The translations under genes and the position numbers were made by a program. The notes under the pieces are model-generated. The model did no database searches and was not told the origin of the DNA. It worked only from the letters and a program-made list of their open reading frames with translations. Shown here piece after piece: positions 16,192 to 25,168 of a stretch of 64,000 bases of DNA. The DNA comes from CAYUYV01 sp964522525 (GTDB lineage: Bacteria > Pseudomonadota > Alphaproteobacteria > JAJFIK01), in contig CAZFWG010000006.1 of assembly GCA_964522525.1 (NCBI GenBank), forward strand, positions 29,731-93,730, in the 5' to 3' direction. Positions within the stretch are counted from its first letter, which is position 1. Each line of letters opens with the position of its first letter.

Positions 16192-17121
16192 TCAACGGGG
16201 CCCCATCAGTTCGGTCACCCGAAGCACGGCCGCGTCGATCGAGGGTTTCGAATTCCAGGGCAGAAAGTGGTTGACGCCTTCCAGGACGACAATCTCCAGG
16301 CGATCAGTCCCTGTGAACCGGTTTTCCATAAAGGCAACATTCTCAAAGGGCACGAGGTCATCTTCCGTCCCGTGGACAATGACGACGGGCAGGTCCACTT
16401 CGCCGAGCTTTACGGCGAGCGCGGCCAATTCGGGTTCAAGCGCAATCAGTTCGCGGTTGGCGTTGCGAATGGCGCGGGGCAGGAGGCTGCGCACGAGGGG
16501 CCATTCCCCGAAGCGCTGAAGCGGATGGATTTTCTCCAGATTTGGATCAAGGGAACCTGCGGCGATCACGAGACCGCCGATCTTGTCCGGGTGATCGACG
16601 GCGGCCCGCGCCACGATCGGCCCGCCCAGGGAATGCCCCACCAGGATGGGCTTGGCGCCGCCCTGTTTCTCGAGAAAGGGCAAAAGCGCCGCCGCCTGGG
16701 CTTCAAGGGAGGTCACGGCGCCCCGTTCCGGGCCGCTCTCGCCAAATCCCGGCCGGTCGAGCGATATGGCGTGGAAGCGCGTCTGGCCCGGCGCCAGATA
16801 GTCCGCCCAGCCCGTCGCCGCGCCCGGTGTGCCATGGACATAAATCACGCGGGGGCTTTCCGGGTCGCCTCCCTGCAAATAGCTCACGGTCACCGGTTCC
16901 TCAACGGAAGGACGCAGAGCCTCCAGGGTCACCGTTTGCCGGTCGAGGGCGGAGATGTCCGGATCGCGCATCTCCGGGCGCGGCACGCCGCAGGCCGGCA
17001 CCGCCAGCATCAGGCCGATGACGTGCAAGACCCGCCACGGTTTGGGGACCTTGATGCCGTTTGGCAGGGGAATGATCGTGCGCGGCGCGGGCGCGCGGGC
17101 TGGCCGGGGCATGTGAGTCAT
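16192..17121 (-). CDS. Alpha/beta hydrolase, probable lipoprotein
   Basis: The product is about 309 residues from ATG 17121. The hydrolase core has an oxyanion motif VIYVHGTPGAATGW, a nucleophile elbow ILVGHSLGGPIVARAA, the acid in VIVHGTEDDLVP and the histidine in LEGVNHFLPW. The N-terminus has a long basic stretch and then a hydrophobic segment ending LAVPACGVPRP, a plausible lipobox, so it may be membrane-anchored. The start is uncertain: ATG 17112 is also possible, no strong ribosome binding site is visible, and the frame is open to 17286. Substrate is unknown. Confidence 0.82.
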   Translation of the reverse strand: MTHMPRPARAPAPRTIIPLPNGIKVPKPWRVLHVIGLMLAVPACGVPRPEMRDPDISALDRQTVTLEALRPSVEEPVTVSYLQGGDPESPRVIYVHGTPGAATGWADYLAPGQTRFHAISLDRPGFGESGPERGAVTSLEAQAAALLPFLEKQGGAKPILVGHSLGGPIVARAAVDHPDKIGGLVIAAGSLDPNLEKIHPLQRFGEWPLVRSLLPRAIRNANRELIALEPELAALAVKLGEVDLPVVIVHGTEDDLVPFENVAFMENRFTGTDRLEIVVLEGVNHFLPWNSKPSIDAAVLRVTELMGPR

Positions 17122-17369
17122 GAAGCATCGAAACACTGTTAGGGCAACGCGGCCGCCATCTTTGATCGGGGGACCGGCCCGTTGCGCAGACGAAACACGG
17201 GGCAACGCAAGGCAACATAAGGTGCATCGTCTGAAATGCACGTCACGGCAACCATAAAAAGAAAGAGAGCGTCGGCCCTTACCCAATCCGCGCGGCCGCC
17301 TGTCGATCGTGGCGGTAATCTAGCGAATTTTCAGGGGACGGGTGATCACGAGCGCGTTGGCGGGGCGGG

Positions 17370-17389
17370 GGCGGACGGGATCGTCCGCC
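17370..17389. terminator. Hairpin downstream of cheZ
   Basis: GGCGGACG and CGTCCGCC form a perfect 8-bp stem with a GGAT loop, 30 bases beyond the cheZ stop. There is no U-run, so it may act as a stabilising 3' hairpin or a weak terminator. The rest of the 300-bp interval to the hydrolase gene shows no gene. Confidence 0.4.
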
Positions 17390-17418
17390 ATACCGGCCGT
17401 TTTCAAGGTCGAACGTGC

Positions 17419-18141
17419 CTAGAAGAGCTCTTCCAGCATCTTGTCCACGTCGTCCTGGCTCACGCCTTCTCCCTCGCGGGCGGGACCGGAATTCAGCAAT
17501 TGGTCTTCCGGCGCCTCGCTCTGGGGATCGGGAACGCCCCAGATCTCGATCATGGAATTCACGCGCTGTTCAAGATAGCGCAGGACATTGACAACTTTAT
17601 TTGTCCGCTGCCCCGTTATGTCCTGGAACGTGCAAGCCGTGAAGATATCGGTCACTTGCGCTTCGAGCCGGTCGCACAGCACGTCGTCTACGCTGGCTGC
17701 CCGCAGCTCCGGAATGGTGTTCTGGATGTTTTCCGCCGCCCCCAGAATATCCGACGTGGCCCGTTCCGTCGCCGTGACGATGACGTCGAGCTCTTCCGTT
17801 GCCGCCATGATGCGGTTGCTGCTGGCGACCTCGGGTCTGATGGAAGCGATCTCAGAGCGGGTTTGGGAGATGGCCTCGGCCATGCCCTCCAGCTCCTTTT
17901 TCATCATCTCCAGACGGACATTGGCACGCTGACTGTCAAGGGACGTGCGCACGCCGTCAATGGCATCGAGGATGTCGCGGGTCTCGCCGCTGCGGGCCCG
18001 CCGCTCCACCTCCCGCAGAAACCATCGACCAAGCGGCATTCTCCGGATCGCCTGCTCGAGGGTTGCGAAGGTCCGTTCATCTGTTGACAGATGAACAACC
18101 TCCGATCCCTCCGACGGTTGTTGGGATTCTGCTTGTGCCAT
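17419..18141 (-). CDS. cheZ: Chemotaxis protein phosphatase CheZ
   Basis: The 240-residue product is a long helical protein that removes phosphate from CheY-P. The catalytic helix contains TFQDITGQRTNKVV with Asp174 and Gln178, equivalent to E. coli Asp143 and Gln147. The C-terminus SQDDVDKMLEELF resembles the CheY-binding tail of E. coli CheZ. The middle forms the expected long coiled hairpin (SRPEVASSNRIM... ATERATSDILGAAENIQ region, about residues 100-145). It lies 17 bp after cheY in one transcript. Confidence 0.93.
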   Translation of the reverse strand: MAQAESQQPSEGSEVVHLSTDERTFATLEQAIRRMPLGRWFLREVERRARSGETRDILDAIDGVRTSLDSQRANVRLEMMKKELEGMAEAISQTRSEIASIRPEVASSNRIMAATEELDVIVTATERATSDILGAAENIQNTIPELRAASVDDVLCDRLEAQVTDIFTACTFQDITGQRTNKVVNVLRYLEQRVNSMIEIWGVPDPQSEAPEDQLLNSGPAREGEGVSQDDVDKMLEELF

Positions 18142-18158
18142 GGTCTGTCTCCCTGGCC

Positions 18159-18533
18159 CTAAGCGGCCCGGCCCGGGAGGATGGCATTGATCTTCTGCTC
18201 AAGTGTCGCCGCGTTGAACGGCTTCACGATATAGTTGTTCACGCCCGCCTTTTTGGCCGCCACCACGTTTTCCGTCTTGGATTCGGCCGTGACCATGATG
18301 AAAGGCATCGCCTTCAGCTTTTCATCGGCGCGAACTTCCTTCAGGAGTTCGTAGCCGGTCATGGGCTCCATGTTCCAGTCGGATATCACAAGGCCGTAAT
18401 TCCCCCGACGCAGCTTGGCCAATGCCGACGATCCGTCTTCGGCCTCGTCGACGTCGTTATAGCCAATCTGCGACAGAAGGTTGCGGATGATCCGCCGCAT
18501 GGTGTTGTAGTCGTCCACAACGAGAACCTTCAT
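18159..18533 (-). CDS. cheY: Chemotaxis response regulator CheY
   Basis: The 124-residue product is a single receiver domain with all key residues: Asp7/Asp8 (VVDDYNTMRR), phospho-acceptor Asp52 (LVISDWNMEPMTG), Thr82 (IMVTAES) and Lys104 (IVKPF). The NMEPMTG loop is typical of flagellar CheY proteins. Phosphorylated CheY binds the flagellar switch, and its partner phosphatase CheZ follows. No kinase, receptor or flagellar gene is in the window. It is divergent from an SDR gene across about 160 bp. Confidence 0.95.
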   Translation of the reverse strand: MKVLVVDDYNTMRRIIRNLLSQIGYNDVDEAEDGSSALAKLRRGNYGLVISDWNMEPMTGYELLKEVRADEKLKAMPFIMVTAESKTENVVAAKKAGVNNYIVKPFNAATLEQKINAILPGRAA

Positions 18534-18696
18534 CGCTCCGCTTCCTTCACCCTAATAGTCCCTTCACCGGGCAGATCAGACGGTGTGAAGACTGGCAGAC
18601 ACTCCTTAGCAAGCGGTTACGCCCCGTGGCGCCGCGACGCAAAATGATGAATGATGACGGATCGGCTCGCCGTGAAAAAAGGGAGGAAGAGCCTTG

Positions 18697-19560
18697 ATGG
18701 ATGCGTCACTTCAGATGAGCGGCAAAGCTGTTGTGGTGACCGGCGCAACGGACGGCATTGGCCGCATCACCGCCTTGAGGCTTGCCCAGAAGGGGGCCCA
18801 TGTCGGCGTGGTTGGCCGCAATCGGCAGAAGGTGGAAACCGTCTGCGCGGCTCTTGAGCGGGAGGCGCCGAACGGCCGCCTCGAACCCTATGTGGCCGAT
18901 CTGTCCGAGCTGTCCCAAATTCACACGCTTGCTGATGAGATCAAGAACCGTCAGGGGCAGCTCTCCGTGCTCGTCAATAATGCGGGCGCCATGTTCACCA
19001 GCCGTCAGGTGAGTGCTGACGGCTTGGAAATGACCTTTGCCCTCAATCATCTGAGCTACTACGTCCTGACCCATCTCCTGCTCGACAGCTTGAGGGCGGA
19101 CGGCATGGGGCGGATCGTTAATGTCTCGTCCGTGGCCCATCGCCATGTGGGCGTCGATTTCGCCGACCTGCAGATGGAAAAGTCCTATTCCGGATGGAAG
19201 GCCTATGGCCGTTCCAAACTCTATAATCTGTTTTTCACCTTCGCCCTGGCCCGGCGTCTTGAAGGCCAGTCCGTGACCGTCAACGCGCTTCACCCGGGCT
19301 TTGTGGCCTCGGAATTCGGCAACAACAATACGGGCACGGCTCTTAAATTCCTGTTGGGGCTCGCCAAAAAAGTGAGCGCGATTTCTCCGGAAGAAGGGGC
19401 GCGGACCAGCCTCTATCTGGCCACCTCCCCGGATGTGGAGGGCGTGACCGGGGAGTATTTTGAGAAATGCCGGATCGCCGCGCCGTCGCCCACGGCCCGC
19501 TCCCAGGAAAAGGCCGAGAGGCTGTGGGAGGTCAGCCGCACCCTGACCGGATTGGGATGA
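18697..19560 (+). CDS. Short-chain dehydrogenase, retinol dehydrogenase-like
   Basis: The 287-residue product has the NADP-binding VVVTGATDGIGRITALRLA motif, VNNAGAM, RIVNVSSVAHRH and the active-site YGRSKLYN (Tyr and Lys present). The spacing and the GRSKL motif match the retinol dehydrogenase/WW-oxidoreductase-like branch, which is larger than FabG-type SDRs. ATG 18697 has GGAGGA nine bases upstream. A methyltransferase gene follows at once. The substrate is not predictable. Confidence 0.92.
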   Translation: MDASLQMSGKAVVVTGATDGIGRITALRLAQKGAHVGVVGRNRQKVETVCAALEREAPNGRLEPYVADLSELSQIHTLADEIKNRQGQLSVLVNNAGAMFTSRQVSADGLEMTFALNHLSYYVLTHLLLDSLRADGMGRIVNVSSVAHRHVGVDFADLQMEKSYSGWKAYGRSKLYNLFFTFALARRLEGQSVTVNALHPGFVASEFGNNNTGTALKFLLGLAKKVSAISPEEGARTSLYLATSPDVEGVTGEYFEKCRIAAPSPTARSQEKAERLWEVSRTLTGLG

Positions 19561-19563
19561 CCC

Positions 19564-20208
19564 ATGACATTTGAGGCCGAACGAGGCGGGTCCATGACCC
19601 TGCCCCTTGATATCGATAGCGTGAAGGGCTTTCTGGAAACGGATGAAGGTGAGGCCCTCTACAGGGCGGCCCTTGAGTCGGGGCATTTGGGCCCGTGCCT
19701 CGAAATCGGCAGCTATTGCGGCAGGTCGACGGTCTATCTGGGGACGGCCGCGCGGGCGGCGGGAACGGTCCTGTTTGCCCTGGACCATCATCGGGGGTCG
19801 GAGGAAAACCAACCGGGCTGGGAATATCATGACCCGTCCCTGTGGGACGACAAGGCCGGGGCGCTCGACACCCTACCGGTCTTTCGCGACACCCTTCGCC
19901 GGGCCGGCCTCGAGGACAGCGTCGTGGCCCTTGTCGGGCGGTCGGCTACCGTGGCGGCCCATTGGACGACGCCGCTGGGCTTCATCTTTATCGATGGCGG
20001 CCACTCCATGGCGGCCGCCCTTGACGACTATCGGGGCTGGTCGGGACGGTTGCGGGGCGGCGGGATCCTGGCCATCCACGATGTCTTTCCTGATCCGGCG
20101 GACGGCGGACGGCCTCCTTACGAAATCTATCGCATGGCGCTGGCGTCGGGTCAGTTCGAGGAGGTCGGTTCGTTACGCTCGCTGCGCTTCCTGCGCAAGA
20201 TCCCTTGA
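19564..20208 (+). CDS. Class I SAM-dependent methyltransferase
   Basis: The 214-residue product has the SAM-binding motif CLEIGSYCGRSTVYLG, an acidic loop end ALDHH, and GFIFIDGGHSMAAALDDYRGW followed by GGILAIHDVFPD, as in CmcI/class I O-methyltransferases that bind a metal through Asp residues. The true start may be ATG 19594, which has a GAGGCGGG site. It lies three bases after the SDR gene and converges on the glycosyltransferase operon. It may modify the same product as that operon. Confidence 0.85.
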   Translation: MTFEAERGGSMTLPLDIDSVKGFLETDEGEALYRAALESGHLGPCLEIGSYCGRSTVYLGTAARAAGTVLFALDHHRGSEENQPGWEYHDPSLWDDKAGALDTLPVFRDTLRRAGLEDSVVALVGRSATVAAHWTTPLGFIFIDGGHSMAAALDDYRGWSGRLRGGGILAIHDVFPDPADGGRPPYEIYRMALASGQFEEVGSLRSLRFLRKIP

Positions 20209-20213
20209 GAGGC

Positions 20214-21281
20214 TCAAGGCTGCGTGGATTTTGTGAAAAGGCTGGACGCGGGGGAGAGGCCGAGCAGGGCGTCCGCGGCGAGCACGGCGGCGGCGGCCGT
20301 CCAGGCGGGTTTTTCATCGGGCCATGGCACGCCGTGTTCGAACTGATAACCCATCCAATAGGTATCATCCGTGTCCCGCCATTGGTGCTGCCAGGAATAG
20401 ACTTCCGCGGCCCTGGCTGAGTCTCCCGCCGCCAGCAGGGCCAGCACCAGCTCGCAACTCTCCGCGATCGTCACCCAGGGCTGATCCACCACACAACGGC
20501 ACCCGAGCCCCTCGGCAACGAATTCGTCCCAGCGGGAGGTGAGCCGGGCGCCAGCCTCTGGACCCGTCAGGACACCGCCCAAAACTGGATAGTACCAGTC
20601 CATGGAGAAGCGGCTCTTGCTCTCCCATTGCCGATCGAAGCGTTCCGGCTTGGTGCGCAGGGCGTCACCCAGGAGCCGGCGGGCTTCGAGCCAGTCGGCC
20701 CGGGGATGGTCCGTCTCCACCGAAATTTGATATGCACACCACAGACTTTTGTGGATGGAGCTGCAACCGGTGACGAGGGCGTCGTCCTCCGGCGTCCCGT
20801 CATCCTGGGCAGCCCACCGAATGTCGCCATGGGCGGACTGGTAGCCGAGGACGAAGTCGATGGCCCGTTCGATCATGGGCCAGAAAGTGTTGAGAAAGGC
20901 GCGATCGCCGGTCACAAGATAATAGTGCCATATGCCGGTGGCCGGGTAGGCGCAGAAATTCGTGTCGCGCAGACGTTTTTCCCGATTTCCGTCCCCGGTA
21001 TATTTGTTTTCGTCCATGGGCACGGCCGCGCCATACTGGGCCCACCAGGACCCGTCTTCAAGCTGGGTGTCTTGCAGGAAACCATAGGCTTTGACGGCCG
21101 CTTGATGGTCGCCAAGAACCGTCAGTCCCATGGCGGATTCGGTATGGTTCCAGGGGTCGATGACGCCGCCGTCATACCAGGAGATGGCCCCGTCCGTATC
21201 TTGAAGGTCGCGGATACGCCGGTGGGCCCCGTTGAAGAACCCGTCCTCAACGGCCGCTCTGGTGAGATGCAGGTGGGTCAC
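20214..21281 (-). CDS. Alpha/alpha-toroid protein (prenyltransferase/glycosidase-like)
   Basis: The 355-residue product is built of repeated helical hairpins rich in Trp, Asp and Gly (GAISWYDGGVIDPWNHTESAMGL, LEDGSWWAQYG, YPATGIWHYYLVTGD; residues about 32-130). This is the signature of six-barrel toroids such as squalene cyclases, terpenoid-like prenyltransferases and family 9/15-type glycosidases. Databases usually call this group prenyltransferase without biochemical proof. Asp and His residues that could be catalytic are common in it. Its ATG overlaps the stop of the methyltransferase before it by four bases, so it is the last gene of a GT4-methyltransferase-toroid operon. Confidence 0.78.
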   Translation of the reverse strand: MTHLHLTRAAVEDGFFNGAHRRIRDLQDTDGAISWYDGGVIDPWNHTESAMGLTVLGDHQAAVKAYGFLQDTQLEDGSWWAQYGAAVPMDENKYTGDGNREKRLRDTNFCAYPATGIWHYYLVTGDRAFLNTFWPMIERAIDFVLGYQSAHGDIRWAAQDDGTPEDDALVTGCSSIHKSLWCAYQISVETDHPRADWLEARRLLGDALRTKPERFDRQWESKSRFSMDWYYPVLGGVLTGPEAGARLTSRWDEFVAEGLGCRCVVDQPWVTIAESCELVLALLAAGDSARAAEVYSWQHQWRDTDDTYWMGYQFEHGVPWPDEKPAWTAAAAVLAADALLGLSPASSLFTKSTQP

Positions 21282-22015
21282 GGGAGATCGGACTCGGCTA
21301 CAGGGGTTTCAATACGGTCGAAATAAAGCACCACGCTCTTGCCCATGAGAGGGTCGGCAATACCGGCCATGGCGCGGGTGAGCCACGGGCGTTTCATGAT
21401 GTCCCAAACAAGGAAATTGTGATACTGACGAATGAGCCAGTTCGTGTCCCGCGCGTCCCACATGGCGCATTTGAGCCACCAATAGGGGCTGTGCAGACCG
21501 TGGGCATAGTGGCGCCGGATGAACCGGAAACCCGCGGCTTCGATTTCCCGGCGCAGCGCCTGGTCCCGAAAGATGCGGACATGGCCGCCCGGCGTGTTGT
21601 GATAGTGCTCGCTGAGGCGCCAGCAGATCCATTCGGGCCAATATCTCGGCACACTGACGGCAAGGCGACCGCCGGGTTTGATCACACGGGCAATCTCGCC
21701 AAGCGCGCCATGGTAGTCCGGGATATGCTCAAGCACCTCGGAACACACGATCGTGTCAAAGACATGGGACGGAAAGGGCAGGGCGCCCGCATCCCCGGCG
21801 GTGAAGCCGAAACTGGCGGTCCGCCCACTCAGGTCCGGATGCGCCTCGAAGCCCTGCCAGGCCGTGTCGAGATCATCCGGGTTCAGATCGAGACCGACGA
21901 GATGCAGGGCCTTCTCGAAATAGAGCGCATGCATGTGGCGCCCTTCGCCGCAGCCCAAATCAAGGGCCCGCGCGCCATCCTCAAGCCGGAGAGTTTTCGG
22001 GTCGACGGTGAGCAT
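21278..22015 (-). CDS. Class I SAM-dependent methyltransferase
   Basis: The 245-residue product has a classic methyltransferase core: ARALDLGCGEGRHMHALY (motif I), LVGLDLNPDDLD, AGDAGALPFPSHVFDTIVCSEVLEHIPD (residues about 90-115) and KPGGRLAVSVP. It belongs to the UbiE/Methyltransf_11 type. The start at 22015 lies inside the end of the glycosyltransferase gene (35-bp overlap), and its stop overlaps the toroid gene start by 4 bp, so all three are coupled. It probably methylates a sugar or lipid intermediate made by this operon. Confidence 0.88.
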   Translation of the reverse strand: MLTVDPKTLRLEDGARALDLGCGEGRHMHALYFEKALHLVGLDLNPDDLDTAWQGFEAHPDLSGRTASFGFTAGDAGALPFPSHVFDTIVCSEVLEHIPDYHGALGEIARVIKPGGRLAVSVPRYWPEWICWRLSEHYHNTPGGHVRIFRDQALRREIEAAGFRFIRRHYAHGLHSPYWWLKCAMWDARDTNWLIRQYHNFLVWDIMKRPWLTRAMAGIADPLMGKSVVLYFDRIETPVAESDLP

Positions 22016-23342
22016 GGGCGGACCATTGGGGGGAAGACAGGAGACGATAATAGACCTGGGCCGCCTTGCGGGCGCTTTTTTCCCATGGGAACAGGCGCAA
22101 GATCCGTTCACGGCCTTCAACGGAGAGGCGATCGCGAAGTTCCGGGTCGTCGAGCAGGGTCGAAATCGCCTGCCCCAGCTTGGCGGGATCCTTCGGCGGC
22201 ACGACGAGGCCGGCCTCGCCCACGACCTCCGGCAGGGAACCGCCCGAAGTCGAGACAAGGGGCACGCCGCAGGCCATGGCTTCACCGGCGGGGAAGCCGA
22301 AGCCTTCATAAACGGAGGGGCAGACGGCGATGGTGGCTTCCGCGTAAAGACGGACGATGTCCTCGAAACTCAGGTCCGAGACGAACTGAACCCGGTCCCG
22401 GATGCCGAGCTTGTCCAGCCGTTGGGCGGTCGCGCCCTCGCGCAGCTTGCCCACCACCATGAGTTCGAGATCGGGATAGCGATCGAGCAGCTGATGATAG
22501 GCCTCGATCAAATAGATGAGCCCTTTGAGGGGCACATCCGCGCTCGCGGTGGTGATCAGGCGGTTCGGCCGACGGTTGATTTCGGGCAGGGGACGGAACA
22601 AAGTGCCGTCGACCCCGTGATAGACGAGTTCGAGACGCTCGGCCGGAATGTCAAAATCGCCGGCCACGTCCCGGCGGGTCGATTCCGAAACCACGATCAG
22701 GGGATCGAGCTGACGGGCCACCTTGATCTGCTTACCCAGAAAGGAATACCAGCGCTGAACCAAGAGACGCAGGCTCAGCGTATCGGCGGCATCCACGGAG
22801 ATGCGCCGGTCGCGCGTGATGGGATGATGGATGGTGCCGACAATGGGAAGCCCCATGGCACGCAGGTGTAAAAGCCCCGTACACAGAGTCTGGTTGTCGT
22901 GTACGATGTCATAGTCGCGAAGATGATCGCGCATATAGGCGACCATCCGCATGCCAAAGGTTGTCGGCTCGGCGAAGGCGCCCGTGATGTGGGAGAGATA
23001 TTCAAAGAAGTCCACGGCGTTGGTCATGGCCCGTTGGGGCATGGCGGGCAGGCCCAGAAACACTTTGGGCTTGGCATAGAGATCAAGGCTGTCGAGCTTG
23101 ATCAGCCCCACGCGTTCGTCCAACTCCGGATAGGGTGGACCTGAAATCACGTCCACCTGGTGGCCGATCTCGACCAGGGCGCGTGTCATAAAATTGAGAT
23201 ATACACCCTGACCACCGGTATGCTTATGGGACCGGTAGCTGGGGATCAGGATACGGAGGGGCCGGTCCAAGCCTCCATCGGATGGCCGGAACGCGTCTCG
23301 CGGCGTGTACGGATTGTCAACGCGATAACTCGCTGCAGACAT
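21981..23342 (-). CDS. Glycosyltransferase family 4 protein
   Basis: The 453-residue product is a GT-B glycosyltransferase. The N-terminal domain starts with RILIPSYRSHKHTGGQGVYL (donor-side glycine loop) and contains VGTIHHPITRDR. The C-terminal domain has ELVYHGVDGTLFRPL, VPLKGLIYLIEAY and the nucleotide-sugar E-x7-E motif in VYEGFGFPAGEAMACGVPLV. ATG 23342 follows a GGGGG stretch; the frame is open to 23384. It heads an operon with a methyltransferase and a toroid protein and probably builds a methylated glycan or glycolipid. Confidence 0.92.
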   Translation of the reverse strand: MSAASYRVDNPYTPRDAFRPSDGGLDRPLRILIPSYRSHKHTGGQGVYLNFMTRALVEIGHQVDVISGPPYPELDERVGLIKLDSLDLYAKPKVFLGLPAMPQRAMTNAVDFFEYLSHITGAFAEPTTFGMRMVAYMRDHLRDYDIVHDNQTLCTGLLHLRAMGLPIVGTIHHPITRDRRISVDAADTLSLRLLVQRWYSFLGKQIKVARQLDPLIVVSESTRRDVAGDFDIPAERLELVYHGVDGTLFRPLPEINRRPNRLITTASADVPLKGLIYLIEAYHQLLDRYPDLELMVVGKLREGATAQRLDKLGIRDRVQFVSDLSFEDIVRLYAEATIAVCPSVYEGFGFPAGEAMACGVPLVSTSGGSLPEVVGEAGLVVPPKDPAKLGQAISTLLDDPELRDRLSVEGRERILRLFPWEKSARKAAQVYYRLLSSPQWSAHAHRRPENSPA

Positions 23343-23620
23343 GCAAAAACCCCCGCGCTCGCCAGTCCCGCGAGCCACACACATCTAGCCATCAACAACG
23401 CCAAGGGCGCATGTTCTGATCCGGCATGTTGTCTTTGGTTCATGGTGTGGACTGGGGTCGAGCGGTCCCCCTTTCCTGATCCAATGTCATAATACGTTCG
23501 CAAAAGGATCGCAACCATTCACCGCTTAGTCGGGGAAGTGCGCGGCACGCGTGCATATGCGGAGGGGTGCCCACTGACGCGCGGTCCGGTCTGGGGATGG
23601 TGTGGATAAGTGTTCGACCT

Positions 23621-24070
23621 TTAGGTCTGTTCGTCGAGGCTGGAGCCACCTTTACCCAAAATCATCCGTAGAATGAGATAGAGAAAAAGACCGACGGGTC
23701 CCAATAAAAATGTCAGAAGAAGACAGGGGATGAGCAGCCAATGGGGAAAGCCGCGACGTTTTGCGTCCCGTGCTTCCCAGGCGCCCACGAAGAGGTCAAA
23801 CACCAGATAGTGGACCCAGCCCGCCAGGACCGCTGATGGCACCGTGAAGAGCGCCATCACGCCCTCGAGAGAGGAAAAGCCCGCGCCCTCCGGCGCCGCC
23901 GTGAACGCGCCTGACGCAATGAGCGCGATATAGGTCGCGCCCAGGATCAAGGGGGCGACGATCGAATGGACCACGCGATGTGTGACGCGCCATCCCGGGG
24001 CGATGATGAGCAACGCCCAGAAGGGCACGACGAAAAGATTCGCGATGGAGAAAATCTGGGCGGCGGTCAC
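23621..24070 (-). CDS. ABA4-like (DUF4281) membrane protein
   Basis: The 149-residue product uses GTG 24070 preceded by GGGAGA. This start removes a long basic leader and gives the family length. It has four membrane segments and the family pattern: SIANLFVVPFWALLIIAPGW, SLEGVMALFTVPSAVLAGWVHYLVFDLFVGAW (about residues 69-100) and LLTFLLGPVGLFLYLILR. Plant ABA4 is needed for neoxanthin formation, and bacterial homologues are poorly known but often lie near carotenoid or lipid genes. The gene follows an epoxide hydrolase by 20 bp on the same strand. Confidence 0.87.
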   Translation of the reverse strand: MTAAQIFSIANLFVVPFWALLIIAPGWRVTHRVVHSIVAPLILGATYIALIASGAFTAAPEGAGFSSLEGVMALFTVPSAVLAGWVHYLVFDLFVGAWEARDAKRRGFPHWLLIPCLLLTFLLGPVGLFLYLILRMILGKGGSSLDEQT

Positions 24071-24090
24071 GAAGGTCTCCCGGGTCCTGG

Positions 24091-25095
24091 TCAGGTCGTT
24101 GAATGGCGGGGCTGAGCGAACCGGCGATCGAGCCAATCGATCAGTAGGCGGTTGAGTTCCGCGGGCCGTTCGGCTTGGGTCCAGTGCCCGCACCCTTCAA
24201 GCAGATGCAGCTCCACATCGGGCACATATTTGGCGATGCCCTCGGCCATGGAAGGCGGCAGGGCGTGGTCCTTTTCCGCCACCACCATGAGGGCCGGCAT
24301 GGATACATGCTGGGTCAGCCCTTCGGCGAGGCGCCAGTTGCGGGAAAAATTGCGGTACCAACTCACGGGCCCGAAAAAGCCGGACCGCTCGAAAGCCCCG
24401 GTGTAGATCCCGCGCTCGGCATCCGAAAACAAGGGCAGGCCGGACCAGGTCTCTTCCGGCGCCTCGAAGGAGCCGCGGAAATCGAGATTGGGGCTCGACT
24501 CGACCGAGACGTCTTCCTGCCTGAGCGCGGGATCGGGCCGGCGCATGAAGAAGCGCATGGAACGGTCCACGTCCTTTTCGAGCAAGACCTCGGGCTCCTC
24601 CGCTTTCTGGAAAAAGACGATGTAGAAATCCTCGCCCAGGGCCGCGCGCATCCGCTCGATCGGGTCGTCCCGGAGACGGGGAATGAACGGCGTGTTGACG
24701 CCGACAACACCGGCCACCCTGTCCGCATGCATGAGCGGCATCTGCCAGACCACGAGCCCGCCCCAGTCATGGCCAACAAAGATGCCCTTCTCCCGGCCGG
24801 TCGCGTCCAGGAGCCCAACCAGATCGCCGGTCAGTTGGGCCATATCATAGGCCTCGACCTGGCCCGGCGCCTCGCTCCAGCCGTAGCCGCGCTGGTCGGG
24901 AGCCATTACCCGGTAGCCGGCCTCGGCCAGCGCCTTGACCTGGGCATGCCAGGAATAGGCGATTTCGGGGAAGCCGTGGGCCAGAATGACGACGGGACCG
25001 TCTTCGGGACCCGCTTCAAAAACCGCGAGGCGCACGCCATTCACTTCGCGCAGGGTCGGCGGCGGCATGTCTGGGTAGCCCGGTGTTTGCCCCAT
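24091..25095 (-). CDS. Alpha/beta hydrolase, epoxide hydrolase type
   Basis: The 334-residue product has the epoxide hydrolase motif set: the oxyanion loop HGFPEIAYSW, PDQRGYGWSEAPG, the nucleophile Asp in IFVGHDWGGLVVWQMP, the acid in VVAEKDHALPP and the His in LEGCGHWTQAERP. A lid tyrosine is suggested by YIVFFQ and WYRNFSRNW. ATG 25095 has GGAGGATCCC upstream. It would open an epoxide to a diol through an ester intermediate. It is followed by the ABA4-like gene and is divergent from the DUF35 operon. Confidence 0.9.
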   Translation of the reverse strand: MGQTPGYPDMPPPTLREVNGVRLAVFEAGPEDGPVVILAHGFPEIAYSWHAQVKALAEAGYRVMAPDQRGYGWSEAPGQVEAYDMAQLTGDLVGLLDATGREKGIFVGHDWGGLVVWQMPLMHADRVAGVVGVNTPFIPRLRDDPIERMRAALGEDFYIVFFQKAEEPEVLLEKDVDRSMRFFMRRPDPALRQEDVSVESSPNLDFRGSFEAPEETWSGLPLFSDAERGIYTGAFERSGFFGPVSWYRNFSRNWRLAEGLTQHVSMPALMVVAEKDHALPPSMAEGIAKYVPDVELHLLEGCGHWTQAERPAELNRLLIDWLDRRFAQPRHSTT

Positions 25096-25168
25096 GGGAT
25101 CCTCCCTTTTTGCGGCCGGCAAAGAAGGCTAGCATTGCGGACAAAGCACTGTCGCGGGAGAAAATGCC

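Noticed and set aside
18570..18640. Sigma54-like TGGCA...TTAGCA element upstream of the SDR at 18697
   Set aside because: Spacing and the GC core do not match the TGGCAC-N5-TTGC consensus.
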